A stretch of DNA of 64,000 bases from SHVZ01 sp044223515. GTDB taxonomy: Bacteria > Pseudomonadota > Alphaproteobacteria > SHVZ01. How positions within the stretch are numbered: the first letter of the stretch is position 1; each line of letters opens with the position of its first letter. The translations under genes were made by a program, and so were the position numbers. Location: NCBI GenBank assembly GCA_044223515.1, contig JBGALV010000006.1, forward strand, positions 1-64,000, written 5' to 3'. The notes beneath the pieces were generated by a model. The model ran no database searches. It was not told where the DNA came from and saw only the letters and a list, made by a program, of their open reading frames with translations. This document shows positions 9,082-19,958 of this stretch, one piece after another.

Positions 9082-10692
9082 ATGAGCGTCATCTCCTCCC
9101 AGGTCAATCCGCGCTCGGACGAGTTCCGCCGCAACGCCGACGCCATGCACGCGGCGGTCGACGACCTCAAGGCGACCGTCGGCAGGATCGCGCTCGGCGG
9201 CGGCGAGGAGGCGCGCAAGCGCCACCTTGGCCGCAACAAGCTGCTGCCGCGCGAGCGCGTGCGCACCCTGCTGGATCCGGGCTCGCCGTTCCTCGAGCTG
9301 TCCCAGCTCGCGGGCTACGGCATGTACGGCGCGGACGAGGTGCCGGCGGGCGGCATCCTGACCGGCATCGGCCGCGTCTCGGGCCGCGAATGCGTGGTGA
9401 TCGCCAACGACGCGACCGTGAAGGGCGGCACCTACTACCCGGTCACGGTGAAGAAGCATCTCCGTGCCCAGGAGATCGCGCGCGAGAACAACCTCCCCTG
9501 CGTCTACCTGGTCGATTCCGGCGGCGCCAACCTGCCGAACCAGGATTCGGTCTTCCCCGACCGCGACCATTTCGGCCGCATCTTCTACAACCAGGCGACG
9601 CTCTCGGCCGCAGGCATCCCGCAGATCGCGGTGGTGATGGGAAGCTGCACCGCCGGCGGCGCCTACGTGCCGGCGATGTCCGACGAGACCATCATCGTCA
9701 AGGGCCAGGGCACGATCTTCCTCGGCGGCCCGCCGCTGGTGAAGGCCGCGACCGGCGAGGTCGTCTCTGCCGAGGATCTCGGCGGCGCCGACGTCCACAC
9801 GCGGATCTCCGGCGTCGCCGACCATTTCGCCGAGGACGATGCGCATGCGCTTGGCATTGCGCGCACCATCATCGGCAACCTGAACCGCACCAAGCCGAAC
9901 CCGCTCGACGTCACGTCTCCCGAAGATCCGCGTTACGATCCGGCCGAGCTCTACGGCGTGGTGCCGCCGGACCTGCGCACGCCCTACGACGTGCGCGAGG
10001 TGATCGCCCGACTGGTCGACGGCTCCAGGCTCGACGAGTTCAAGGCGCGCTACGGAGCCACGCTCGTCTGCGGCTTCGCCCGGATCATGGGCTACCCCGT
10101 CGGCATCCTCGCCAACAACGGCATCCTGTTCTCTGAGTCGGCGCAGAAGGGCGCGCACTTCATCGAGCTCTGCTGCCAGCGGAAGATCCCGCTGCTGTTC
10201 CTGCAGAACATCTCGGGCTTCATGGTCGGCCGGAAATACGAATCCGGCGGCATCGCCAAGGACGGCGCCAAGCTGGTGACCGCGGTCAGCTGCGCCCAGG
10301 TACCGAAGTTCACGATGATCGTCGGCGGCAGCTTCGGCGCCGGCAACTACGGCATGTGCGGCCGCGCCTTCCAGCCGAGGCTGCTCTGGATGTGGCCGAA
10401 CGCACGCATCTCGGTGATGGGCGGCGAGCAGGCCGCCGCCGTGCTGGCGCAGGTGCGCCGCGACAACATCGAGGCCAAGGGCGGCGCCTGGCCGGCATCG
10501 GAGGAAGAGGCGTTCAAGTCGCCGATCCGAAGCCAGTACGAGACCCAGGGCCATCCCTACTACGCCAGCGCGCGTCTCTGGGACGACGGCGTGATCGACC
10601 CGCTCGACACGCGCATGGCGCTGGGCCTCGGCATCTCCGCGGCGCTGAACGCGCCGATCTCGGACACGCGCTTCGGCGTCTTTCGGATGTGA
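9082..10692 (+). CDS. liuB: methylcrotonoyl-CoA carboxylase beta subunit (carboxyltransferase)
   Basis: This 536-residue carboxyltransferase transfers carboxyl from biotin to an acyl-CoA, probably 3-methylcrotonyl-CoA in leucine breakdown. It has the MCC beta start (RRNADAMHAAVDDLKA), the N-terminal crotonase-like domain with LVDSGGANLPNQDSVFPD, the TAGGAYVPAM oxyanion region, IFLGGPPLVKAATGE, and a C-terminal half with FLQNISGFMVG and GAGNYGMCGRA. Length equals that of typical MCC beta (about 535). It is followed at 7 bp by enoyl-CoA hydratase and later by the biotin subunit, as in liu operons. Geranyl-CoA or propionyl-CoA carboxylase are less likely alternatives. Confidence 0.9.
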   Translation: MSVISSQVNPRSDEFRRNADAMHAAVDDLKATVGRIALGGGEEARKRHLGRNKLLPRERVRTLLDPGSPFLELSQLAGYGMYGADEVPAGGILTGIGRVSGRECVVIANDATVKGGTYYPVTVKKHLRAQEIARENNLPCVYLVDSGGANLPNQDSVFPDRDHFGRIFYNQATLSAAGIPQIAVVMGSCTAGGAYVPAMSDETIIVKGQGTIFLGGPPLVKAATGEVVSAEDLGGADVHTRISGVADHFAEDDAHALGIARTIIGNLNRTKPNPLDVTSPEDPRYDPAELYGVVPPDLRTPYDVREVIARLVDGSRLDEFKARYGATLVCGFARIMGYPVGILANNGILFSESAQKGAHFIELCCQRKIPLLFLQNISGFMVGRKYESGGIAKDGAKLVTAVSCAQVPKFTMIVGGSFGAGNYGMCGRAFQPRLLWMWPNARISVMGGEQAAAVLAQVRRDNIEAKGGAWPASEEEAFKSPIRSQYETQGHPYYASARLWDDGVIDPLDTRMALGLGISAALNAPISDTRFGVFRM

Positions 10693-10699
10693 GGCGGAT

Positions 10700-11491
10700 T
10701 TGAGCGAAGCAACCGTCCTGGTCTCGACCGATGCGCGCGGCGTCGCGACCGTCACCCTGAACCGGCCCGACATCAGGAACGCCTTCAATGAGACGCTGCT
10801 CGAAGAGCTGCTCTCGGCCTTCGATCGCGTGGCGACGGACCCGAAGGCGCGGCTGATGGTGCTGGCAGGATCCGGCAAGGCGTTCTGCGCCGGCGGCGAC
10901 CTCAACTGGATGAGGAAGCAGGGCACCCTCAGCGAGAAGGAAAACCAGGAAGACGCCTATCGCCTGGCGGTGATGCTGAAGACGCTCGACATCCTGCCGA
11001 AGCCGGTGATCGGCCGCATCCAGGGGGCGGCCTTCGCCGGCGGCATCGGGCTCGTCTCCTGCTGCGACGTCGCGATCGCCGCCGAAGGCACCAAGTTCTC
11101 GCTCTCGGAGGTGAAGATCGGCCTCGCGCCCGCGACCATCGGCCCCTACGTCACCGCCGCGATCGGCCCGCGCCAGATGCGCCGCTACGCGATCTCGGGC
11201 GAGGTGTTCGACGCGCAGGAGGCCCGCCGCATCGGCCTCGTCCACGAGGTGGTGCCGGCCGATGCGCTGGATGCGACAGTCGAGAAGGCGGTCGCCGAGT
11301 TCCTGCTGGGCGGGCCCGAGGCGCAGGCGGCGGCGAAGCAGCTGGTCCGTGACGTCGCCTACCGTCCCGTCGACGAAGTTCTCATGCGCGACACGGCCTC
11401 CCGGATCGCCAGGCGCCGCGCCGCGCCCGAGGGCATCGAGGGCCTGCAGTCCTTCCTCGAGAAGCGGAAGCCAAGCTGGGTGCGCTCATGA
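10700..11491 (+). CDS. liuC: enoyl-CoA hydratase, probable methylglutaconyl-CoA hydratase
   Basis: This 263-residue crotonase-fold protein has oxyanion-hole motifs SGKAFCAGGDLNWM and IQGAAFAGGIGLVSCCD and the catalytic-glutamate region SLSEVKIGLAPATIGPYV. Between the two MCC subunit genes, the natural role is hydration of 3-methylglutaconyl-CoA to HMG-CoA. The start is a TTG at 10700, behind GAGGCGG; no ATG is nearby. It overlaps the next gene by 4 bases (ATGA), so the two are translationally coupled. Confidence 0.88.
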   Translation: MSEATVLVSTDARGVATVTLNRPDIRNAFNETLLEELLSAFDRVATDPKARLMVLAGSGKAFCAGGDLNWMRKQGTLSEKENQEDAYRLAVMLKTLDILPKPVIGRIQGAAFAGGIGLVSCCDVAIAAEGTKFSLSEVKIGLAPATIGPYVTAAIGPRQMRRYAISGEVFDAQEARRIGLVHEVVPADALDATVEKAVAEFLLGGPEAQAAAKQLVRDVAYRPVDEVLMRDTASRIARRRAAPEGIEGLQSFLEKRKPSWVRS

Positions 11492-12620
11492 CCTCCGATC
11501 CCGCCCTCGCCGCCCGCGCGCGGAGCTGGCTGTTCGACAAGAACCTGCCGATCTGGCGCACCCATGGCTGGGATGCGAAGCATGGCGGCTTCCACGAGCG
11601 CCTGAGCCAGGACTTCAAGCCGATCGAGCTCGGATACAAGCGCCTGCTGGTGCAGTGCCGGCAGATCTACTGCTACAGCCACGCCTGCATCATGGGGCAT
11701 CGCGGCGACAACGAACGCGTGGTGCGCGACGGATATGCGTTCCTGATGCGCCACTTTCGCGACAAGCGGAACGGCGGCTGGTTCTTCACCGTCACGCCCG
11801 ACGGGCAGAAGCTCGACGGCAAGAAGGATTTCTACGGCCACGCCTTCATCCTCTTCGCGCTCGGCTACTACCACCGCGCCACCGGCGACGTGACCGCGCT
11901 CGGCGCCGCCGAGGAGACGCTGGAGGTCATGAAGCTGAAGCTGCATGACGGCCGCAACGGCGGCTACCATGTCGCCGCCGACGAGGCCTGGAACATCCTG
12001 CCGGGCCTGCGCCTGCAGAACCCGCACATGCACATGCTCGAAGGCCTGCTGTCGCTCGACGAGGCGGCGCCGTCCGCCGTCTATCGCGACGAGGCAGCAC
12101 GCATCGTCGAGATGTTCCAGACAAAGTTCTTCGACGGCACGACGCTCGGCGAGTACTTCGCCGACGACTGGAAGCCCGATCCCAAGCGCGGCCACGTCGT
12201 CGAGCCCGGCCATCACTTCGAATGGTCGTGGCTGCTGGCGCGCTTCGCCAAGGCCTACGGGCGCCCGGACGTGCAGGAGACCGCCGACCGGCTGTTCGAG
12301 TTCGCCCGCGCGCACGGCCTCGATGCGCAGTACGGCGGCGTCTACGATGAGGTCGACCGCTATGGCCGCGTGCTCAACGATCGCAAGCGCATCTGGCCGC
12401 TGACCGAGTGCATGAAGGCCTATGCGCAGCGCCCGCATCTCCGGCTCGAGCTCGCCCGCCACATCCGCTTCCTCTTCGACCGCTACCTCAAGGAAGACGG
12501 CCGCTGGAACGAGCATCTCGACCGGCGGCTCAACGTCGTGAATCCGGCAATGCCGGGGTCGACCGGCTACCACGTGCAGCTCGGCATCCTCGAATCGCTG
12601 CCGGCGCTGGAAGCCCCGTA

Positions 12621-12621
<1 letters not shown>
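11488..12621 (+). CDS. AGE family epimerase/isomerase
   Basis: This 377-residue alpha/alpha-barrel protein is of the N-acylglucosamine 2-epimerase / mannose isomerase family. Motifs include RQIYCYSHA, the NPHMHMLEG helix, EPGHHFEWSWLL with the catalytic His region, and KRIWPLTECMKAYA near the end. Known members interconvert free or phosphorylated sugars (mannose/fructose/glucose) or epimerise GlcNAc. Its start overlaps the hydratase stop by 4 bases and its stop overlaps the MCC alpha start by 1 base (TAATG), so it is translated as part of a leucine-type operon. A sugar isomerase there is unexpected; the true substrate is unknown. Confidence 0.85.
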
Positions 12622-14614
<1,993 letters not shown>

Positions 14615-14618
<4 letters not shown>

Positions 14619-15376
14619 AGCTTCAGGGACATTCGGCGATCGTCACCGGCGGCGGGTCGGGGCTCGGGGCGGCGACGGCGAAGGCACTGGCGAAGGCCGG
14701 CGCCAAGGTCGCGGTGTTCGACCTGAACAGGGCGGCCGCGGAGACCGTGGCGAAGGAGATCGGCGGCATCGCGCTCGCCTGCGACGTGTCCGACGCGGCT
14801 TCGACCGAGGCGGCGGTCGCCGAGGCGGCGAAGGCGCACGGGCCCGCGCGGGTCGCGGTCGCCTGCGCCGGCATCGCGCCGGCGGCGCGCATCGTCGGCC
14901 GTGAAGGCCCGCTGGCCCTCGCCGACTTCCGCCGCGTGGTCGAGGTCAACCTGATCGGCACCTTCAACATCATGCGGCTGGTCGCGGCCGGCGCCTCGCA
15001 GCTCCCGGCCCTGGAAGACGGCGAACGCGGCGTGGTCGTCACCACCGCGTCGGTCGCCGCCTTCGAGGGCCAGATCGGGCAGGCCGCCTATGCGGCCTCG
15101 AAGGGCGGCGTCGCGGCGTTGACTCTTCCCGCCGCCCGCGAGTTCGCACGCTCCGGCATCCGCGTCTGCACGATCGCGCCCGGGCTCTTCGGCACGCCGT
15201 TGCTGCTCAACATGCCGCAGCCGGTGCAGGAGTCGCTGGCGGCGGGCGTGCCCTTCCCCACCCGCTTCGGCCATCCCGAGGAATACGCCCGGCTGGTGCT
15301 GGCGATCATCGACAACCCGATGCTGAACGGCGAGACGATCCGCCTCGACGGCGCGCTCCGGATGCAGCCCAAGTAA
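14615..15376 (+). CDS. SDR, 3-hydroxyacyl-CoA dehydrogenase type 2-like
   Basis: This 253-residue SDR is similar to HSD10 / 3-hydroxy-2-methylbutyryl-CoA dehydrogenases. It has TGGGSGLGAATAKAL as cofactor loop, DL at the end of beta-2 (NAD preference), CAGIAPA in the place of NNAG, TTASVAAFEG for the catalytic Ser, and YAASKGG. The segment GLFGTPLL near residue 190 is typical of the HSD10 group, which oxidises 2-methyl-3-hydroxybutyryl-CoA in isoleucine breakdown. It overlaps the MCC alpha stop by 4 bases (ATGA), the last gene of the operon. Confidence 0.88.
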
Positions 15377-15381
15377 GGCGC

Positions 15382-15684
15382 CTAGTTGGGCAGCTTGCCG
15401 AGGTCGTCGATGAACTTGGCGAGGGCCGCGTCGAGCTCGGTCACGCCGCCGGCATCGTGGGTCGAGAGCGTGATCTCGACCTTGTTGTAGACGTTCGACC
15501 ATTCCGGATGGTGATCGAGCTGCTCGGCCTTCAGCGCCACCCGCGTCATGAACGAGAAGGCCGCGTTGAAGTCCGGAAACTTGAAGGTCTTGTGGATCGC
15601 GTCGCGACCCTGGACCTCGGTCCAGCCGTCCAGCAGGGTGAGCGCCTGGATGCGGGCCGCCCCTTCGAGCTTCTTCGGACGCAT
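15382..15684 (-). CDS. phhB: 4a-hydroxytetrahydrobiopterin dehydratase
   Basis: This 100-residue pterin-4a-carbinolamine dehydratase dehydrates the 4a-hydroxy-pterin made by aromatic amino acid hydroxylases so that the pterin can be recycled. It carries the family signature [EQ]xxxHHPEW as EQLDHHPEWSNVYN and the usual AFSFMTRVAL helix and LSTHDAGGVTELD C-terminal part. Length is typical. It is convergent with the SDR (5 bp apart). No phenylalanine hydroxylase gene is in the window. Confidence 0.93.
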   Translation of the reverse strand: MRPKKLEGAARIQALTLLDGWTEVQGRDAIHKTFKFPDFNAAFSFMTRVALKAEQLDHHPEWSNVYNKVEITLSTHDAGGVTELDAALAKFIDDLGKLPN

Positions 15685-15764
15685 GACCTCTCCCCGGATG
15701 CTTGCATCCGACGTTACCGCCCGCTATCGCAACACGCCATGACCGCTCAGGTTGCCCCCCGCCG

Positions 15765-16169
15765 ATGAAAGACTGGACCGGACGTCCCTCCCCCAGCCTG
15801 GACGAACTCGCCCAGATCGCCGAGACGGCCTTCCGGCGTCTGCCGGCACCCTTCCGCCAGATGGCCGGCGACATCTTCTTCCATGTCCAGGACTTCGCCG
15901 ACGAGGAGGTGCTGAAGTCGATGGGGATCGAGGACCCGTTCGATCTGACCGGCCTCTACGACGGCATCGACCTGACCGAGCGTGTCTCCGGCGATACCGC
16001 GCAATCCAGGGTTCACCTCTACCGCCGGCCGATCCTGGATGAATGGGCCGAGCGTGGCGACGTGGCGCTCGACGTGCTGGTCGAGCACGTGCTGATCCAC
16101 GAGATCGGCCACCACCTTGGCCTCTCCGACGAGGAAATCGAGGAAATCGAGGCCTCGGCGGACCGCTGA
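15765..16169 (+). CDS. minimal zincin-type metallopeptidase family protein
   Basis: This 134-residue protein matches the small metallopeptidase family often annotated as DUF1025 / zincin-like. The zinc site is HEIGHHLGLSDEEIEEIE: HExxH plus a downstream acidic residue as third ligand. Upstream is the family block VHLYRRPILDEWA. The acidic segment around residues 70-90 is usual. No signal peptide is present, so it acts in the cytoplasm; substrates of this family are unknown. The ATG at 15765 was chosen because it begins a homologous-looking N-terminus, although the frame is open upstream to 15702. Confidence 0.85.
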   Translation: MKDWTGRPSPSLDELAQIAETAFRRLPAPFRQMAGDIFFHVQDFADEEVLKSMGIEDPFDLTGLYDGIDLTERVSGDTAQSRVHLYRRPILDEWAERGDVALDVLVEHVLIHEIGHHLGLSDEEIEEIEASADR

Positions 16170-16243
16170 GGGTGCCTCTCCGCTTGACTTAAATCAGGGT
16201 CGGCGGATGATCGGTAAGGGTACGGCCCATTCCGGTGGGGAAG

Positions 16244-16717
16244 ATGTCCGACGGACGCAAGACAGTTCTCGTCGTCGACGATTCGTCGTTCATGCGGACC
16301 TTGGTCAAGCAGATCCTCGCCGTCGACGAAGCCTTCAACGTCATCGGCGAAGCGGCAGACGGGGTGGCCGCCGTCGCCATGGCGATGACCGCCAAGCCGG
16401 ACATCATCATCCTCGATATCGAGATGCCGAAGATGGACGGGCTCGAGGCGATGAAGCGCCTCAAGCTGTTCAGCAAGGCGAAGGTCATCATCCTGTCCTC
16501 GGTCGCGCAGGTAGGATCGGAAGCCGCCCAGAAGGCCCGCATGCTCGGCGCCTTCGAGGTGATCCCGAAGCCGTCGGGCGCGATCAGCATGGACCTCAAG
16601 CCGAAGCGCGGACGTCAGCTGCTCGAGGTCATCCATGCCGCCGCCGGGCTGCCGCCGCCCGACTTCCAGCAGCTCGCCATGCGCATCAAGCAGATGTCGG
16701 TGGCTGATCAATCCTGA
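16244..16717 (+). CDS. stand-alone response-regulator receiver protein (CheB-like receiver)
   Basis: This 157-residue receiver domain has VVDDSSFMR (acidic pocket), the phospho-acceptor Asp in IIILDIEMPKMDG, ILSSVAQ for the conserved Ser/Thr and IPKPSG for the Lys. The KPSGAISMDLKP tail is the form found after CheB receivers, but no methylesterase domain follows, only about 50 residues. The start is ATG 16244 close behind GTGGGGA; GTG 16235 is an alternative. Its 3' end overlaps the CheW gene of the facing chemosensory operon by 32 bp. It is the likely output receiver of that CheA, which otherwise lacks a CheY in the window. Confidence 0.85.
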   Translation: MSDGRKTVLVVDDSSFMRTLVKQILAVDEAFNVIGEAADGVAAVAMAMTAKPDIIILDIEMPKMDGLEAMKRLKLFSKAKVIILSSVAQVGSEAAQKARMLGAFEVIPKPSGAISMDLKPKRGRQLLEVIHAAAGLPPPDFQQLAMRIKQMSVADQS

Positions 16718-17120
16718 TCTCGGCGCGCGCGGCGAGGTCGAGACCTCCGCGCAGCCGAAGCAGGTTCGTCGCCATGCCGGGAAGCGTCACGATGCCGTCG
16801 AACAGGCGGTGTGCGTCCGCGAGGCTTGGCGGAAACGGCTGAAGCATCCCCGTCGAGACCTCGACCGATCCCAGCACCTCGTCGAGGCCGAGGATGACGA
16901 GCTTCGGGTCGTCGGCGGCGCCGCCATAGGCCAGCAGCGCGCCGGCCTGAGTCTGCGTCGGTTCGCCGAGCAATCCACGCCCGTCGACATAGGGGATGAC
17001 GCGCCCGCGCCACATCGGCGCCTCGCCCGACGTCCCGGTGCCGGTCCAGACGTCCAGCACCGAGCTCGCGGGAACCAGGACCTGATAGGCCCCGACCCGC
17101 CCCCGCAGATGCATGCTCAC
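16686..17120 (-). CDS. CheW-like domain protein
   Basis: This 144-residue protein has a single, divergent CheW fold (GAYQVLVPASSVLDVW at the start, RGRVIPYVDGRGLLG in the middle, LVILGLDEVLG). CheW adaptors couple receptors to CheA in the array. The start is a GTG at 17120 that overlaps the CheA stop (GTGA), with an ATG two codons on at 17114; coupling favours the GTG. It is the last gene of the che operon. It is shorter in motif conservation than the triple-CheW protein upstream and may have a modified role. Confidence 0.75.
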   Translation of the reverse strand: MSMHLRGRVGAYQVLVPASSVLDVWTGTGTSGEAPMWRGRVIPYVDGRGLLGEPTQTQAGALLAYGGAADDPKLVILGLDEVLGSVEVSTGMLQPFPPSLADAHRLFDGIVTLPGMATNLLRLRGGLDLAARAEIRIDQPPTSA

Positions 17121-19954
17121 GAAACGGCTTCCGCGCGGGCCTCGCGCCGACGCCCGCCGGACCGCGCCAGGTCGATCAGCGCATCAGCGTCGAGCACCAG
17201 GATCGGGCTGCCGTCGCCAAGCAAGGCCGCGCCGCCGACGCCCGGCAGCGCCGCCAGCGCCGGATGCAGGTCGCGCAGCAGGAGCTCCTGCCGGCGAAGC
17301 AGGCGATCGACCTCGACCGCGATCGAGGCTTCGCCGCTGGCGACGATGACCGCCTGGCCGCCGCCGCGCATGCCCTGATCCATTCCGAGAAGGCCGGCGA
17401 GACCATGCAGCGGCAGCGCAATATTGCCGCGCAGGAGCACACGCCGGCCGCCCGCGTGCCGCAGACGATCGCCGTCGATCTCTTCAACGGCGACGATGTT
17501 GCGCTCGGGGATCGCGAAGGTCTGGCCGGAGATCTCGATCAGCAGGGCGGGGAGCACCGCCGCGGAAAGCGGCAGCCTCAGGATGAAGCTGGTCCCGACG
17601 CCGATCTCGGTGCGGATGTCGACGCGGCCGCCGAGCCGGGTGACGGTGTGCATGACGACGTCCATGCCGACGCCGCGGCCGGACGTCTCCGTGACCGCCG
17701 CCGCCGTGGAGAAGCCGGGCGCGAAGACGAATCGGTAGATGCGGTCGGGTATCATGCTGCGGCTCTCGGCCTCGTCGACGAGCCCGCGCGAGACCGCCTT
17801 GAGACGGATGGCCTCGGCATCGAGGCCGCGGCCGTCATCGGACACCTCGAGGCGGAACTCGCTGGCGCGCTGGCGCGCCCGGAGCGTGATCGTCGCCGTC
17901 TGGCTCTTGCCGGCGGCGGCGCGCTGGGCCGGCGTCTCGATGCCGTGGTCGACCGCGTTCCGCATCATGTGCATGAGCGGATCGAGGAGCTGCTGCATCA
18001 CGCTCTTGTCGATGCGCACGTCGCGGCCCTTGAGCCGGATGCGGATGGCCTTGCCCTGGCGCTGCGCCAGCTCGCGCGTCACGCGCGGCAGGTGCGCGAG
18101 CACCGTCTCGACCGGCACGACGCGGAGATCGAGCGCATCGGCATGAAGCTGGCTCAACGCCGTCGCCAGCCGGGCGTCGGCAGCGGCCATTTCGGCCTCG
18201 CGCTCCTTGAGCCCTTCGAGAAGGCGGCCGAACTCGACCGCGAGCAGCGGCGGCAGCTTCTCGCGCAGGCGCGAAAGACCGCTCATCGCGTCGAGCTTGC
18301 GGCGATCCTCGAGCAGCATCTGCGACAGCGCGGCCGCTTCGACGCGGGCCTGGCCGACGGCCGACATCAGCGCGTCGATGGTGGCGCCGCGCACGCGCAG
18401 CATCGCGTCGCTCGACGATCCTGCGTCGGCCGGCGGCTTCGAAGCGGGACGCTGCGCCTCCGGTGTCGCCACGGGCGGGGCCTCGGCGGGCGCGGGCGGA
18501 GCCGCCCGTCCTGCCGCATGCGCGGATTTGAGCCAGCGCTGACCCGGATCGAGCGACCGCACGCGCTGACTCATCTCGTCCGGCGAGAGCGGCGAGACGA
18601 TCAGGAACTCGAACCAGGTGCGATCGCCCTGCGGCACCGTGCGGCTCGTGACGATCTGGCAGAACTCGGAGAGATGATCGAGCGGACCGGCATCGCCGGC
18701 GCCTTCATAGGCTTCGACGTCGCTCATCAACTGGTAGATCGTCTGCCCGGCGGCGACGGCCCGCTCGAGGTCCTGGCGATTCTCGGTCGAGAGCACGGCG
18801 AGGAACGGCTCGGGCACCGGGATCTCGGCGACGTGCCTGTCGCTGTCGGCCGCCGGCGCTTCCTCTTCCGGCGCGCCGTGCAGCGCGGCGCGTATCTCGG
18901 TCTCGTGTGCGGCCGCGCTCGTCTCGTCGAGGTCGTCCGGCAAGGTCAGCGGATCGGCCCAGAGATTGACCACCGCCGCCATCGCGGCATCGATCGCATA
19001 GCCGAGCGCCGTCGAAGCCGAGACCTCGCCACGCGCGGAGGCCCCCGCGGCCTCGCCGGCGAGAGCCAGCAGGCCGGCGCTGCGGCGATGGCCGATGGCG
19101 ACCAGCAGCTTCGCCGTCGCTCCCGCCTCTCGCGCCAGCGTCTCGACCGAGATGACCTCGAGCTGGTCGCGCACCGGTTCGGCGAGCAGCGGCGCCAGCG
19201 CCGCGGCAAACCGGTCGGCGCCCGCATCGATGCCGCTGACCTCGCTGATCAGCGTCGCCTGCTGGTCGAGGCGGGCGAGGAAGTCGATGCGCGTCTCGAG
19301 CGTCTCAGGCCCCGCCCCTTCGCCGAACGCCGAGAGGCCGGCGAGGATCTCGCCGAGCTCCGGCATCTCCATGACCTCGGCGGCGTTGCGAAGCGCCGTC
19401 ACCGCATCGTCGGCCGCGCGCGCCGGCTCGTTCTCGACCACGGGCGCACCGAGCGGCGCCACGTGCGGCAGGAACTCCCGCATCAGCTCGGCCAGCAGCG
19501 AGATCATGTCGCTGCCTTCGCCCGCGGCATCCGTCGCCGCCGCGGGACCCGGCGCTTGGACCGCGCCGCCGCGCTCGGCCTTCAGGCGGTCGAGCTCTTC
19601 CAGCAGCTCGGGCGGCGCCGCTACGTTCTCGCGCGTCTTCGTGACCTGCGGCAGCATCTGGCCCAGCAGCGCGACCGCCAGGCCGATCCCCTGGACCATG
19701 TCGGCGTCGAACGCGACGCCGTGGTCGCGCACCAGCCCCAGCAGGTCCTCGGCGCGGTGGGCGAGGCTTTCCATGCCTTCGAGGTCCATCGCGCGCGCGA
19801 GGCCCTTCAGCGAATGGAAGCCGCGGAACAGCTCGGCGACCTCGTCGGCGCTCAGCGGATTGCCGTGGGCCTGGTCGATCAGCCGGTCGGCCGTGCTCAG
19901 ATGCTCGTCGGCCTCGCTCTGAAACTCTTCCCAGAACTGGTCGAGCGAGGCCAT
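17117..19954 (-). CDS. cheA: chemotaxis-type histidine kinase CheA
   Basis: This 945-residue kinase has an N-terminal Hpt (P1) domain with phospho-His H47 in FHSLKGLARAMD. A long alanine/glutamate-rich region about 150-600 follows, containing a P2-like or unknown segment near 470-560. The P3 dimerisation helices come next, then the ATP domain (MMRNAVDHGIE N-box, SDDGRGLD G1, SGRGVGMDVV G2, GVGTSF), and a C-terminal CheW-like P5. It is longer than E. coli CheA (654). The ATG at 19954 was chosen because it begins directly before the Hpt helix; the frame upstream is antisense of cheB. It is 4 bp after cheB. Confidence 0.92.
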   Translation of the reverse strand: MASLDQFWEEFQSEADEHLSTADRLIDQAHGNPLSADEVAELFRGFHSLKGLARAMDLEGMESLAHRAEDLLGLVRDHGVAFDADMVQGIGLAVALLGQMLPQVTKTRENVAAPPELLEELDRLKAERGGAVQAPGPAAATDAAGEGSDMISLLAELMREFLPHVAPLGAPVVENEPARAADDAVTALRNAAEVMEMPELGEILAGLSAFGEGAGPETLETRIDFLARLDQQATLISEVSGIDAGADRFAAALAPLLAEPVRDQLEVISVETLAREAGATAKLLVAIGHRRSAGLLALAGEAAGASARGEVSASTALGYAIDAAMAAVVNLWADPLTLPDDLDETSAAAHETEIRAALHGAPEEEAPAADSDRHVAEIPVPEPFLAVLSTENRQDLERAVAAGQTIYQLMSDVEAYEGAGDAGPLDHLSEFCQIVTSRTVPQGDRTWFEFLIVSPLSPDEMSQRVRSLDPGQRWLKSAHAAGRAAPPAPAEAPPVATPEAQRPASKPPADAGSSSDAMLRVRGATIDALMSAVGQARVEAAALSQMLLEDRRKLDAMSGLSRLREKLPPLLAVEFGRLLEGLKEREAEMAAADARLATALSQLHADALDLRVVPVETVLAHLPRVTRELAQRQGKAIRIRLKGRDVRIDKSVMQQLLDPLMHMMRNAVDHGIETPAQRAAAGKSQTATITLRARQRASEFRLEVSDDGRGLDAEAIRLKAVSRGLVDEAESRSMIPDRIYRFVFAPGFSTAAAVTETSGRGVGMDVVMHTVTRLGGRVDIRTEIGVGTSFILRLPLSAAVLPALLIEISGQTFAIPERNIVAVEEIDGDRLRHAGGRRVLLRGNIALPLHGLAGLLGMDQGMRGGGQAVIVASGEASIAVEVDRLLRRQELLLRDLHPALAALPGVGGAALLGDGSPILVLDADALIDLARSGGRRREARAEAVS

Positions 19955-19958
19955 CGGC